Source of the DNA: Oscillospiraceae bacterium
GTDB lineage: Bacteria; Bacillota; Clostridia; Oscillospirales; Oscillospiraceae
Length of the DNA: 64,000 bases
Direction of reading: 5' to 3'
Assembly: GCA_902802045.1 (NCBI GenBank)
Contig: CADCKQ010000005.1
Location: 1 to 64,000, forward strand
The translations under genes were made by a program, and so were the position numbers. Shown one piece after another: positions 35,679-44,361 of this stretch (its first letter is position 1; every line of letters starts with the position of its first letter). Under the pieces are notes generated by a model, which saw only the letters and a program-made list of their open reading frames with translations, was not told the DNA's origin and did not search any database.

Positions 35679-36928
35679 GAGAATACAATACGGAAATCGT
35701 ATCCGTTGGGACCGAGATCCTGCTCGGACATATTGTTAATACAGACGCGAGAGATATCTCAGAAATGCTCTCGAAGATCGGAATAAATGTCAAATACCAT
35801 ACGGTCGTCGGAGACAATCCCGAGAGGCTCAGAGAGTGTATTGAGACCGCAAAAAAAAGAGCGGATATCATCATAACTACGGGCGGGCTCGGGCCGACCT
35901 GTGACGATCTGACCAAATTCACTCTCGCAGAGGCTTTCGGAGTGAAGCTTGTGATGAATGAGGCCGAAAAGAAACGGCTCTACGACTATATCCATCCGGA
36001 AATGCCTTTTTCGGAAAACAACCTGCAGCAGGCTTTGCTCCCTGAAAACTGCACAGTCTTTCACAACACCTGCGGAACAGCGCCGGGCTGCGCCTTTGAA
36101 GCGCAGGGAAAGATCGTGATAATGGTCCCCGGGCCTCCGAAGGAGTGCAACACTATGTTCGCGCTCAGTGCCGTTCCGTATCTGAAGAGTCTTTCCAACG
36201 AGGAGATCGTGTCCCATTCTGTGAGGATCTTCGGGATAGGCGAGAGCAGCGTGGACCAGATCTTCAGAGATGAGATGAACGCCATGGAAAATCCGACCAT
36301 GGCCCCCTATGCCAAGGAATGCGACTGCTTTCTTCAGGTAACAGCAAAGGCGGGAAGCCATGAAGAGGCTGAGAGAATGACCGGACCCGTTATAGAGCAC
36401 ATAAAAGAACGGCTGGGCGAGTATGTCTACGGTATCGATGTCGAATGCATAGAGGAAGAAGTCATAAAACTCCTGGAACAGAGGAAACTGACCTTTTCCG
36501 CGGCGGAGAGCTGCACGGGGGGCGAGGTGGCGAAGAGATTTACCGATATTCCCGGAGCCAGCAGTTACTTCAAGGGCGGAGTGGTGACATACACAAATGA
36601 GGCCAAAGAAAAACTTTTGGGGATAGATGCTGAGCTCCTCGAAAAGTTCGGAGCCGTGAGTTACCCTGTGGCTGCAGAGATGGCGGAGAAAGTCAGAGAA
36701 CTGCTCAAAACGGATCTTGCAGTCGGGATCACAGGACTTGCAGGCCCTGACGGGGACGGAGTCAACGAAGTGGGCACGGTCTTCGTATCGCTCGCAACCG
36801 AAAACGAGACCTTTGTCAGGGAACTTCATCTTGGAACAGGCAGAAGCAGAAGCTATATACGCCGCATGTCGGGCAATCATGCCTATGACATGATGAGAAG
36901 ATATCTTACGGGGCTGAAAGTGATCTGA
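35675..36928 (+). CDS. cinA: CinA competence/damage-inducible protein
   Basis: The 417-aa protein has a MoCF-like nucleotide-binding domain (SVGTEILLGHIVNTDA, TTGGLGPTCDDLT) and a C-terminal CinA domain (TFSAAESCTGGEVAKRF, VGITGLAGPDG). The second domain is a nicotinamide-nucleotide amidase in many bacteria, and the first an ADP-ribose pyrophosphatase. The start is TTG 35675 overlapping the thiI stop as TTGA. The link with comM three genes earlier suggests competence or DNA-repair context (inference). Confidence 0.92.
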   Translation: MREYNTEIVSVGTEILLGHIVNTDARDISEMLSKIGINVKYHTVVGDNPERLRECIETAKKRADIIITTGGLGPTCDDLTKFTLAEAFGVKLVMNEAEKKRLYDYIHPEMPFSENNLQQALLPENCTVFHNTCGTAPGCAFEAQGKIVIMVPGPPKECNTMFALSAVPYLKSLSNEEIVSHSVRIFGIGESSVDQIFRDEMNAMENPTMAPYAKECDCFLQVTAKAGSHEEAERMTGPVIEHIKERLGEYVYGIDVECIEEEVIKLLEQRKLTFSAAESCTGGEVAKRFTDIPGASSYFKGGVVTYTNEAKEKLLGIDAELLEKFGAVSYPVAAEMAEKVRELLKTDLAVGITGLAGPDGDGVNEVGTVFVSLATENETFVRELHLGTGRSRSYIRRMSGNHAYDMMRRYLTGLKVI

Positions 36929-36946
36929 AACTTATCCCGGAAGAAC

Positions 36947-36979
36947 AGGCGGCTTTTATTAACAAAAGCTGTCTTTTTT
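36947..36979 (+). terminator. Terminator after cinA
   Basis: An 11-bp stem (AGGCGGCTTTT / AAAAGCTGTCT, two G-U pairs) with loop ATTAAC is followed by TTTTT. Confidence 0.75.
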
Positions 36980-37045
36980 ATTCATTTATATTTCATAATT
37001 CGGTATTATATTATCATCAATAAAAAGCGAAAGCAGGTGTCAGCT

Positions 37046-38605
37046 ATGAATGAACACGAAGATCCGAATGTGACCGGAGACCAGATCTCCGAAGGCTGGA
37101 GCACGCCTGATACGGGGAGCGCTCCCGATCTGGGAGAAACTCCCGATACAGGCTCTGTTCCCGCGGTAAATGAAACAGAATCTGTTCCGGCTGAAGAGAA
37201 TGAATACCATTTTACCAGAGATTCGATTTACTCGGATGCACATTATACATCCGTTGACGAGAGCACGGAGCCTCCGCGCTACTATACGCCTCCGGTAAAA
37301 GAGGAAAAACCCGAAAAGCCCAAGAAAGAGAAGAAAGACCGCAAGTGGATAAAGATTGTCGCGATCGCTCTCGTCTGTGCCATACTCGGCTCTCTCGGGG
37401 GAGCAGCGATAGTCGGCAGCATGCTTAACGACAGGATCGATGAACTGAATTCCAAGGTAAGCGAACTTCAGGATTCATCGGCTTCAATGGGAGTTGCACT
37501 TGAGGAAGCAAAGGCGGAAAAAGCTGCAGAGGAAGCTGAGATGGCGGCTGTTTCAAATTCTGCCGGGATGGATGCAAACGACATCTATGACATGGCTTGC
37601 AATCAGACGGTCGGAATAAGCACTGATTATGAAGTGACCGGATTCTTCGGGCAGACCAGACCTGCTAAAATGACAGGCTCGGGATTCATTATTTCCGAGG
37701 ATGGATATATTGTAACCAATTACCACGTTGTCGAATATGCTGACAAATACGGTTACAACATGACTGTTACCCTGTTTGACGGCACGGAGTATGAGGCAAA
37801 GATAGCGGGAACGGAAGGAGACAACGATCTTGCCATAGTCAAGATAGAAGCAACAGGCCTGACCCCCGCAACGCTTGGCGAAAGCTCCTCCATCAGGGTC
37901 GGCGACACCGTGTATGCAGTGGGCAATCCTCTCGGAGATTTGACTTTCACAATGACTACGGGAACAGTTACCGCTCTCAACAGGGAAGTTACGACGAGCG
38001 AATACTCCGGTTCCATAGAGATGCTTCAGATAGACGCTGCAGTCAACGAGGGCAATTCCGGAGGCCCGCTCTATAATAAAGAAGGAAAAGTCATCGGCGT
38101 TGTCAGCGCAAAGAGCAGCGGAACAGGTATCGAGGGCATAGGCTTTGCGATCCCGATAGATGATGTCACGAGGATCGCCGACGATCTTATGACGAAAGGC
38201 TATGTTTCAGGGAAAGCCGCGATGGGAATAACCATCAATAACGATCAAAATGTCATTTCGGCGATGCAGTCCATGTATAATATGCCGGACGGAGCTTTTG
38301 TGTATGGAGTCAATCCGGGAAGCGCGGCAGAAAAAGCCGGCATTGAAAAGGGCGATGTTATCACAAAGATGGGCGAAACCGAAATCAAAAGTTATTCGGA
38401 TCTTACCCTCGCTTTGAAAGAGTATTCCGCAGGTGATACTGCATCCGTAACCGTATACCGCAGCGGAGATTACCTGGAGCTTTCGATAACGTTTGACGAA
38501 TATCAGTCGACAATAGGAAGCAATGCTCAGGAAGAAGAGGAAGATCAGGAAGCTGAAGGATACGGATTCGGTAACGACTTCTTCCAGTTCCCGTTCGGAA
38601 ACTGA
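37046..38605 (+). CDS. HtrA/DegP-type membrane serine protease
   Basis: The 519-aa protein has a long acidic cytoplasmic N-terminus (1-100, repeated DTGSAPD-type units). One membrane helix (about 107-127) and a short coiled coil (135-170) follow, then a trypsin-like domain with triad H227, D261, S338 (GNSGGP) and one PDZ domain (about 400-485). The C-tail is acidic and Phe-rich. HtrA degrades misfolded proteins outside the membrane. ATG 37046 follows AGGTG by 6 nt; a GTG at 37037 is less likely. It is monocistronic, between terminators. Confidence 0.93.
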   Translation: MNEHEDPNVTGDQISEGWSTPDTGSAPDLGETPDTGSVPAVNETESVPAEENEYHFTRDSIYSDAHYTSVDESTEPPRYYTPPVKEEKPEKPKKEKKDRKWIKIVAIALVCAILGSLGGAAIVGSMLNDRIDELNSKVSELQDSSASMGVALEEAKAEKAAEEAEMAAVSNSAGMDANDIYDMACNQTVGISTDYEVTGFFGQTRPAKMTGSGFIISEDGYIVTNYHVVEYADKYGYNMTVTLFDGTEYEAKIAGTEGDNDLAIVKIEATGLTPATLGESSSIRVGDTVYAVGNPLGDLTFTMTTGTVTALNREVTTSEYSGSIEMLQIDAAVNEGNSGGPLYNKEGKVIGVVSAKSSGTGIEGIGFAIPIDDVTRIADDLMTKGYVSGKAAMGITINNDQNVISAMQSMYNMPDGAFVYGVNPGSAAEKAGIEKGDVITKMGETEIKSYSDLTLALKEYSAGDTASVTVYRSGDYLELSITFDEYQSTIGSNAQEEEEDQEAEGYGFGNDFFQFPFGN

Positions 38606-38624
38606 CATACAGCAGTTATTTACA

Positions 38625-38656
38625 GCACCGCAGGGTTTTCCTGCGGTGCTTTTTTA
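38625..38656 (+). terminator. Terminator after htrA
   Basis: A 10-bp stem GCACCGCAGG / CCTGCGGTGC with loop GTTTT is followed by seven T. Confidence 0.93.
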
Positions 38657-38678
38657 TCCGTAAAAGGGAACAAAAATA

Positions 38679-38707
38679 TTGACCGGTCATGACTGAGGTG
38701 ATAAATT
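38679..38707 (+). promoter_or_regulatory. Promoter with palindromic TGACCGGTCA at the -35
   Basis: TTGACC, 17 bp, TAAATT. The perfect 10-bp palindrome TGACCGGTCA (38680-38689) overlaps the -35, as a repressor operator might. Confidence 0.5.
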
Positions 38708-38742
38708 AAACAGGTAAACATTATTATTCGGAGGATATGCAA

Positions 38743-39297
38743 ATGACATATGAAATAGACATAGCCGGGCTTAAAAGAGATCTGCCTCTGTGCAAGGTCA
38801 CGGACGACCTATATATCGGAGCTTTTGTAATGTTCGGCGACGTAGAGCTGACCATACATTGCGCGAAGGAACTCCTGAAGCGCGCTCCGGAATATGACTA
38901 CATGCTCGCGCCCGAGGCAAAGTCGATCCCTCTTATCTATGAGATGGCCCGTCAGACCGGAGCCAAAAAATACTTCATTGCCAGAAAAAAAGCAAAGGCT
39001 TATATGAAGGGCGTGTTTGAGGTCTCCGTCAAATCGATAACCACCATGGGAGTTCAGAAACTGGTCCTCGATACCGAGGACGCCGCAATGATCAAAGGCA
39101 AGAGAGTTCTGATAATAGATGATGTTATCTCTACCGGAGAGTCGCTCCGCGCGACAGAGACTCTGGTCAATGAAGCGGGAGGAATAATTGCCGGAAGGAT
39201 GGCTGTCCTGGCAGAGGGAGACGCGTACGACAGGGAAGATATATGCTGCCTTGCAAAGCTGCCCTTATTCAATCCCGACGGAACGGTCAAAGCCTGA
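38743..39297 (+). CDS. Phosphoribosyltransferase (adenine-type)
   Basis: The 184-aa type I phosphoribosyltransferase has the PRPP-binding motif VLIIDDVISTGESLRA (about 123-138). An Apt/XpsA-like N-terminus with FGDVELT is present. It would convert a purine base and PRPP to the nucleotide. Resemblance is closest to adenine or xanthine transferases, but the base cannot be set from sequence. ATG 38743 lies 8 nt after GGAGG, better than ATG 38737. It converges on lon. Confidence 0.82.
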   Translation: MTYEIDIAGLKRDLPLCKVTDDLYIGAFVMFGDVELTIHCAKELLKRAPEYDYMLAPEAKSIPLIYEMARQTGAKKYFIARKKAKAYMKGVFEVSVKSITTMGVQKLVLDTEDAAMIKGKRVLIIDDVISTGESLRATETLVNEAGGIIAGRMAVLAEGDAYDREDICCLAKLPLFNPDGTVKA

Positions 39298-39315
39298 AGC
39301 GGAACAGAATAACAG

Positions 39316-39343
39316 AAAAGCGCGGATTCCCGCGCTTTTTTTA
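39316..39343. terminator. Convergent terminator between the phosphoribosyltransferase and lon
   Basis: Stem AGCGCGG / CCGCGCT with loop ATTC has A-run before and T-run after, so it can serve both directions. Confidence 0.88.
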
Positions 39344-39353
39344 TTATTATAAG

Positions 39354-41627
39354 TCAGGGGTTAAGCTCCAGAGCATTCAGGACTTCGCTCACTTCTTTCA
39401 CAGGAATGATCTCAAGCGAGGATCTGACTTCTTCGGCGACATCCCGCAGATCTTCAACGTTGTCGGAAGGAATAAAGACCTTTTTTACTCCGGCTCTCTG
39501 GGCAGCCATAAGCTTTTCCGGCAGTCCCCCGATCGGGTTGACGCCGCCTCTGAGCGAGACCTCGCCGGTCATCGCAACAGCCGGTGAAACAGGGATGCCG
39601 CTGAGCAGAGAAGCGATTGCGGAAGTCAGAGCGATACCCGCGGAAGGGCCGTCTTTAGGCGTGGCGCCGTCAGGGACATGGATGTGCAGATCGTTCTTCT
39701 CAAGGATCTCGGCCTTTTCGGGGTAAACGGACTTGACCAGGCTTACCGCGATCTGCGCGCTCTCTTTCATAACGTCACCCAGCCGTCCGGTTATTGTAAG
39801 TTTTCCCGATCCTTTGGTGAGCAGCGTCTCAATATAGAGGATCTCACCTCCCACAGGAGTCCAGGCAAGGCCGGTTATGACGCCTGGTCTTGCATTTTCA
39901 GGCACATGCCTGTGAGGAATGGGATGGTCTTCCAGAACATCGCGCAGATTCTCCGGCGTGACAGTAAGACTGCTGCTCCTGCCCCTTACCAGTTCTACCG
40001 CCTCAGTGCGGCAGAGAGTCTCAAGTCTCTTTTTCAGACCTCTGACTCCGCCTTCTCTTGTGTAATCGGTGATTATGGTCTCAATAGCCTCGTCGGTAAC
40101 ACTGAGCTGCTCATCCTTGAGTCCGACGGATCTCATGGCCTTGGGCAGCAGATGCCTTTTTGCGATCTGAAGTTTTTCAACCGGAGTGTAACCCTGGAAC
40201 TGGATCACTTCCATGCGGTTTAAAAGCGGCTCCGGTATGGAATCGAGAGTGTTTGCTGTGCAGATAAAGAGTACGTTCGAAAGATCATAGGGGACATTGA
40301 GGTAATGGTCCGTGAAAGTGCTGTTCTGCTCCGGGTCAAGTACCTCGAGCAGTGCGCTTGCAGGATCTCCGTTATATGAGCCGTACAGCTTGTCCACTTC
40401 GTCGAGGACCATTACGGGGTTTGAAACGCCGCTCTTGCTGATCCCGTCCATTATTCTGCCGGGCATGGCACCGATATATGTGCGTCTGTGGCCTCTTATA
40501 TCCGCCTCATCTCTCGCACCGCCGAGAGAGACTCTGACATATTCTCTCTGCAGAGCCTTGGCAATGCTCTGGCCTATGCTCGTCTTGCCCGTACCCGGAG
40601 CTCCGACGAACAGAAGTATTGAACCGGACTGCTGACGTTTAAGACTCATTACGGCGATCTGCTGGATAATGCGCTCCTTGACTTTTTTAAGTCCGTAGTG
40701 TTCCTCGTCCAGAACTTTAGCCGCTTCATCGAGCGAGATGTCCTTCGGCTTCTCCTTTTTCCAGGGCAGTCCCGCCAGAAAATCCAGATAGTCGTAAAGA
40801 AGGGCCGATTCCGCTCCCTGTCCCTCGTGTTTGAGACGGGACAGGACCTTGTCTGCTTCCTTGCGGGCGGTCTCGTTCATTCCGGACTCTTCTATCTTTA
40901 TCTCAAGCTTTCTTATGTCCGTGACATTTTCGGGATTCATCTCGTCGAGCTCACGCTGCAGATACTCCATCTGCTTGCGTATAGCGGATTCCCTGTATAT
41001 CTTCTGGTGATCCTCTTCCTGGGCGTGTTCGGCTTCTCTGTTCACCTTGTTCATCTCAAGGTTTTCATAGATCAGCTTCTCGAGAAGCTCCGTCCTTTTT
41101 GCCACACTGTCTTCCGCGAGCACTGCATAGCGCTCCGAATTCGAGCTCAGCATCCAGGGGGACATCACAACGGCGGCCTCGCCTATGCTGTTCCACTGTG
41201 CGATGAACCCGCGTGCAGCCTGGCCCCACTGAAAGCTTTCGGAAAACTTCATCATTGCAGTCTTTACCGAATACAGTTTTCTGCGGGCTTCCTCAGGGTC
41301 CAGATCGTTTATGTCGTTCCTGCGGGAAATGGTCAGATCGATAGTATGGTCGCGATATACTGCTACATCGTCTATATTCACGCGGTTTGCAGTCCTGAGC
41401 ATAATAAATCCGTTGGAGTTTACCTCTGCAATAGTTGCGCGGAGCCCGATCGGATAGAAGCTGTCGGAAGTGAATTCCTCACGCTTCAAGTCCTCTTTGG
41501 CAACCACGATGACGAGCTTGTCCTCTGCAACAGCAGATCTGCCCGTTACTTTCTCATAGGTATCGGTCTTGATATAGATGTTCGCGTCCGGAACGACAAG
41601 AATGTTGTAAATGGGAAATACGTTCAT
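39354..41627 (-). CDS. lon: ATP-dependent protease Lon
   Basis: The 757-aa protein has a Lon N-terminal domain and a coiled coil (about 190-245). The AAA+ module carries Walker A GAPGTGKTS and Walker B VMVLDEVDKLYG, and the protease domain carries the catalytic dyad S662 (KDGPSAG) and K705. Lon degrades damaged and regulatory proteins. ATG 41627 follows AGGAG. A perfect CIRCE operator 19 nt before the start places it under the heat-shock repressor HrcA, unusual for lon, which is more often under CtsR or sigma-32. Confidence 0.95.
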   Translation of the reverse strand: MNVFPIYNILVVPDANIYIKTDTYEKVTGRSAVAEDKLVIVVAKEDLKREEFTSDSFYPIGLRATIAEVNSNGFIMLRTANRVNIDDVAVYRDHTIDLTISRRNDINDLDPEEARRKLYSVKTAMMKFSESFQWGQAARGFIAQWNSIGEAAVVMSPWMLSSNSERYAVLAEDSVAKRTELLEKLIYENLEMNKVNREAEHAQEEDHQKIYRESAIRKQMEYLQRELDEMNPENVTDIRKLEIKIEESGMNETARKEADKVLSRLKHEGQGAESALLYDYLDFLAGLPWKKEKPKDISLDEAAKVLDEEHYGLKKVKERIIQQIAVMSLKRQQSGSILLFVGAPGTGKTSIGQSIAKALQREYVRVSLGGARDEADIRGHRRTYIGAMPGRIMDGISKSGVSNPVMVLDEVDKLYGSYNGDPASALLEVLDPEQNSTFTDHYLNVPYDLSNVLFICTANTLDSIPEPLLNRMEVIQFQGYTPVEKLQIAKRHLLPKAMRSVGLKDEQLSVTDEAIETIITDYTREGGVRGLKKRLETLCRTEAVELVRGRSSSLTVTPENLRDVLEDHPIPHRHVPENARPGVITGLAWTPVGGEILYIETLLTKGSGKLTITGRLGDVMKESAQIAVSLVKSVYPEKAEILEKNDLHIHVPDGATPKDGPSAGIALTSAIASLLSGIPVSPAVAMTGEVSLRGGVNPIGGLPEKLMAAQRAGVKKVFIPSDNVEDLRDVAEEVRSSLEIIPVKEVSEVLNALELNP

Positions 41628-41645
41628 ATGATTCTCCTGGTATCC

Positions 41646-41678
41646 GCGTTAGCACTCAAAATAAAGGAGTGCTAACGC
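41646..41678 (-). promoter_or_regulatory. CIRCE operator (HrcA binding site)
   Basis: TTAGCACTC, nine bases, GAGTGCTAA (41649-41675), the exact CIRCE consensus, extended to 12-bp arms by flanking GCG/CGC. It lies in the 5' leader of lon, where bound HrcA would block transcription at normal temperature. Confidence 0.95.
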
Positions 41679-41685
41679 CTGGGTG

Positions 41686-41720
41686 AAAATTAAGGCATCC
41701 GGCACGGATGCCTTAATTTT
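41686..41720 (-). terminator. Long hairpin in the lon leader / end of putP
   Basis: A 15-bp perfect stem AAAATTAAGGCATCC / GGATGCCTTAATTTT with loop GGCAC. On the minus strand it follows the putP stop and ends in AATTTT, so it can stop putP transcription. It also lies between the lon promoter and CIRCE, so the lon message would begin with this hairpin. Confidence 0.7.
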
Positions 41721-41730
41721 GTACGCCTAT

Positions 41731-41759
41731 ATATTAAAATTCTCCTACAATTTTGTCAA
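41731..41759 (-). promoter_or_regulatory. Sigma-A promoter of lon
   Basis: On the minus strand: TTGACA (at 41754-41759), 17 bp, TAATAT (41731-41736). Transcription would start near 41724, just before the leader hairpin and CIRCE. Confidence 0.85.
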
Positions 41760-41793
41760 GCGTGTTCACAAAACTTTTAAAATTTCGATCCGC

Positions 41794-43287
41794 TCAATCG
41801 GCTACAGCTGCATCAAAGATATCGGTCGCCTCTTTTGAAGGTGCTTTAGTGAGCAGCGTTACGACGACTGATGCTATTAGTCCGCAGAGGAAACCGGGTA
41901 CAATTTCGTAGATCCCTGTTGATGAGCAGCAGTAGAGCCAGATGATATCGACCAAAGCTCCTACGATGACTCCCGCACAGGCACCGGCATAATTGAACCT
42001 TCTCCAGAAATAGCTCAGGATCATTACAGGGCCGAAGGCGGCGCCGAAGATACCCCATGCATTTTCCACCAGATTCATGATCGCCTGAGCGCCCGAGCCT
42101 TTTGATGAGGATATGAGGAAGGCGACGATGGCACACAGCATAACGACCAGTCTCCCGACCCACAGCATCTCCCTGTCGCTTGCATTCTTGCGGAATATAG
42201 GCTTGTATATATCCGATGCAAAGGAACTGGACGCGACGAGCAGCTGGCTGTCTGCCGTAGAGACAGCGGCTGCGATGATCGCCGCAAGAAGGAAACCGGA
42301 GATCCCGGCAGGGAAGAACATGCGGGCAAGAACTATGAAGACAGTCTTCTGTGCACCTTTGGTAAGAAGCTCTTCGGCAATGATCATTCTGCCGAGATAA
42401 GCGACAAGAACCGCAGCGCCCAGAGATAAGATGACCCAGACTATCGCGACGGTTGCGGATTTCCTGACCATGGAGGGCTTTTCTATAGACATGAAGCGGA
42501 CGATTATATGTGGCATTCCGAAATATCCGAGGCCCCAGCCCAGTCCGGTCACTATCTCCTGCCAGGACGAGTCGAAGAGTCCGTTGCCGAAGGAACAGAT
42601 GACTTCTTTGCCGCCGTCGGTGTAGGAGTAGACCTTCAAAAGCTCAGCCGTATCGAGTTTCTGTGTTGCCAGAATAACAATGGGGATAGCCAGCAGAGCC
42701 AGGAGCATCAGAATACCCTGGAAAAAGTCCGTCCAGCAAACCGCCTTGAAACCGCCCAGAAAAGTATAGGCAACTATTATCACGGCGAAGATCAGCATGG
42801 CGGTCCTTTCGGACATGTTCTGGAAGAGCTGGGTGAAGACTGTTGCTCCGGAGACAAAAGCCGACGCGACGTAAACGGTAAATGCAATAAGGAAAATGAC
42901 CGCGCAGACTATCTGCAAAACTTTCGATTTGGAAGCGAATCTGTTTGTAAGATATTGCGGAACCGTTATCGAGTCATTTGCGGCCTGTGAAAATTTCCTT
43001 AGTCTTTTTGCACAGAGGATCCAGTTGGCTGCCGTGCCCAGGGCAAGACCTATGCCGATCCACATCTGGCCGAAGCCGAAAGCAAGAACGGAACCGGGAA
43101 GCCCCATCAGAAGCCAGCCGGACATATCTGAAGCCTGAGCGGACATTGCAGTGACCCATGGCCCCATCTTCCTGCCGCCGAGGAAGTAATCTTTTTCTCC
43201 CTTGTTGGAACCGTTGAAGAAAAATATCAGACTTACGCCGAACAGGATAATGAAGTAAGCCATAAAGACGACTATCTCAAGATTCAT
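41794..43287 (-). CDS. putP: Sodium/proline symporter PutP
   Basis: The 497-aa membrane protein of the sodium:solute symporter family has about 13 helices. Family marks are FLGGRKMGPWVTAMSAQASDMSGWLLMG (beginning) and the SSS signature region around GFKAVCWTDFFQG. It imports proline with sodium, for osmotic or nitrogen use. It is read away from a LysR-type regulator with 165 nt between them, so the regulator may control it. Confidence 0.92.
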   Translation of the reverse strand: MNLEIVVFMAYFIILFGVSLIFFFNGSNKGEKDYFLGGRKMGPWVTAMSAQASDMSGWLLMGLPGSVLAFGFGQMWIGIGLALGTAANWILCAKRLRKFSQAANDSITVPQYLTNRFASKSKVLQIVCAVIFLIAFTVYVASAFVSGATVFTQLFQNMSERTAMLIFAVIIVAYTFLGGFKAVCWTDFFQGILMLLALLAIPIVILATQKLDTAELLKVYSYTDGGKEVICSFGNGLFDSSWQEIVTGLGWGLGYFGMPHIIVRFMSIEKPSMVRKSATVAIVWVILSLGAAVLVAYLGRMIIAEELLTKGAQKTVFIVLARMFFPAGISGFLLAAIIAAAVSTADSQLLVASSSFASDIYKPIFRKNASDREMLWVGRLVVMLCAIVAFLISSSKGSGAQAIMNLVENAWGIFGAAFGPVMILSYFWRRFNYAGACAGVIVGALVDIIWLYCCSSTGIYEIVPGFLCGLIASVVVTLLTKAPSKEATDIFDAAVAD

Positions 43288-43369
43288 AAATGTGTCCTCC
43301 GAAATAAATTATGAGGGAATTATAGATTCGGAGAATAAAAGCCGCAACAGGGAAAAACGGATAAATCTG

Positions 43370-43432
43370 TTGAAAATCTGAAAATAACCGCTATAATATA
43401 AAATAAATTAAAAAAATTCATATTTATATGAA
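43370..43432 (+). promoter_or_regulatory. Promoter and palindromic operator of the LysR gene
   Basis: TTGAAA, 16 bp, TATAAT (43370-43397) is followed by TTCATAT-TT-ATATGAA (43417-43432), a perfect palindrome of the T-N11-A type bound by LysR proteins. It lies between lysR and putP. Confidence 0.65.
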
Positions 43433-43452
43433 ATAATTTCAATTAAAACCGT

Positions 43453-44361
43453 ATGGGAAATGCCGTTGCAAACATAAGCAAATATGAAGCTCTTGCAGCG
43501 ATAATTGAACTCGGAAGTCTCTCAAGGGCTGCCGGGGCACTCGGCTGTACCCAGAGCGCTGTTAGCCATGCGGTGTCTTCTCTTGAAGATGAACTGGGAT
43601 TCCCTCTGCTTACGAGAAACAGAGGCGGGGTAAGGCTGACTGCGGAAGGTGAGGAGCTGATGCCTTCAGTGAGAAACCTTTTAAACAGCGCGGAGCAGCT
43701 GAGGCAGAAGGCTGATTCCATAAGAGGGCTCGATACAGGCCGCATCAGCATAGGATCATTTACTTCGGTCGCAGTCCATTGGCTTCCCCCGATACTCAAG
43801 CAGTTCCAGGGCGATTTCCCGAATGTCGAGATCAAGCTCCTGAACGGGGACTACCACGATGTGGAGCTCTGGCTGAATGACGGAAGCATAGACATAGGCT
43901 TTGTCGGCCTGCCGATTGAAACGGACTGCGAATGTATCCCTCTCATGGAGGACAGGCTTCTTGCAATCCTGCCGAAGGACCATCCGATGGCCTCATATCC
44001 GAAATTTCCTCTGAGAGACTGTGAGACAGAGCCCTTCATATCTCTTCTCGAGAGCTCTGACCACGATGCCAGAAGGGCGCTTGAGGCCGCAGGCGTGAAG
44101 CCAAACGTGAGATTTTATACCAAAGACGACTACGCGGTCATAGCGATGGTCGAGCAGGGCCTCGGTATCAGTATCATGCCGGAGCTGCTGCTGAAAGGCA
44201 GGCACGACGATGTCGCCGTTCTGCCTCTGGTGCCTGAGGCGAAGAGGACAATAGGGCTTGCCATCGCAAAGGGCAGCTCCGGAGGGCCGGCGGTCAGGAA
44301 CTTTGCGTTTTATGTCAGAGAATATGTTAAAAATGCTGCAATAAAGGAGGGAAAAGAATAA
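43453..44361 (+). CDS. LysR-family transcriptional regulator
   Basis: The 302-aa protein has an N-terminal winged helix-turn-helix (about 10-70, LSRAAGALGCTQSAVSHAVSSLE) and a periplasmic-binding-like effector domain (95-295). The effector is unknown. It diverges from putP across a palindrome and runs directly into the MBOAT gene, whose ATG follows its stop immediately. No ribosome binding site is clear before ATG 43453. Confidence 0.9.
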   Translation: MGNAVANISKYEALAAIIELGSLSRAAGALGCTQSAVSHAVSSLEDELGFPLLTRNRGGVRLTAEGEELMPSVRNLLNSAEQLRQKADSIRGLDTGRISIGSFTSVAVHWLPPILKQFQGDFPNVEIKLLNGDYHDVELWLNDGSIDIGFVGLPIETDCECIPLMEDRLLAILPKDHPMASYPKFPLRDCETEPFISLLESSDHDARRALEAAGVKPNVRFYTKDDYAVIAMVEQGLGISIMPELLLKGRHDDVAVLPLVPEAKRTIGLAIAKGSSGGPAVRNFAFYVREYVKNAAIKEGKE

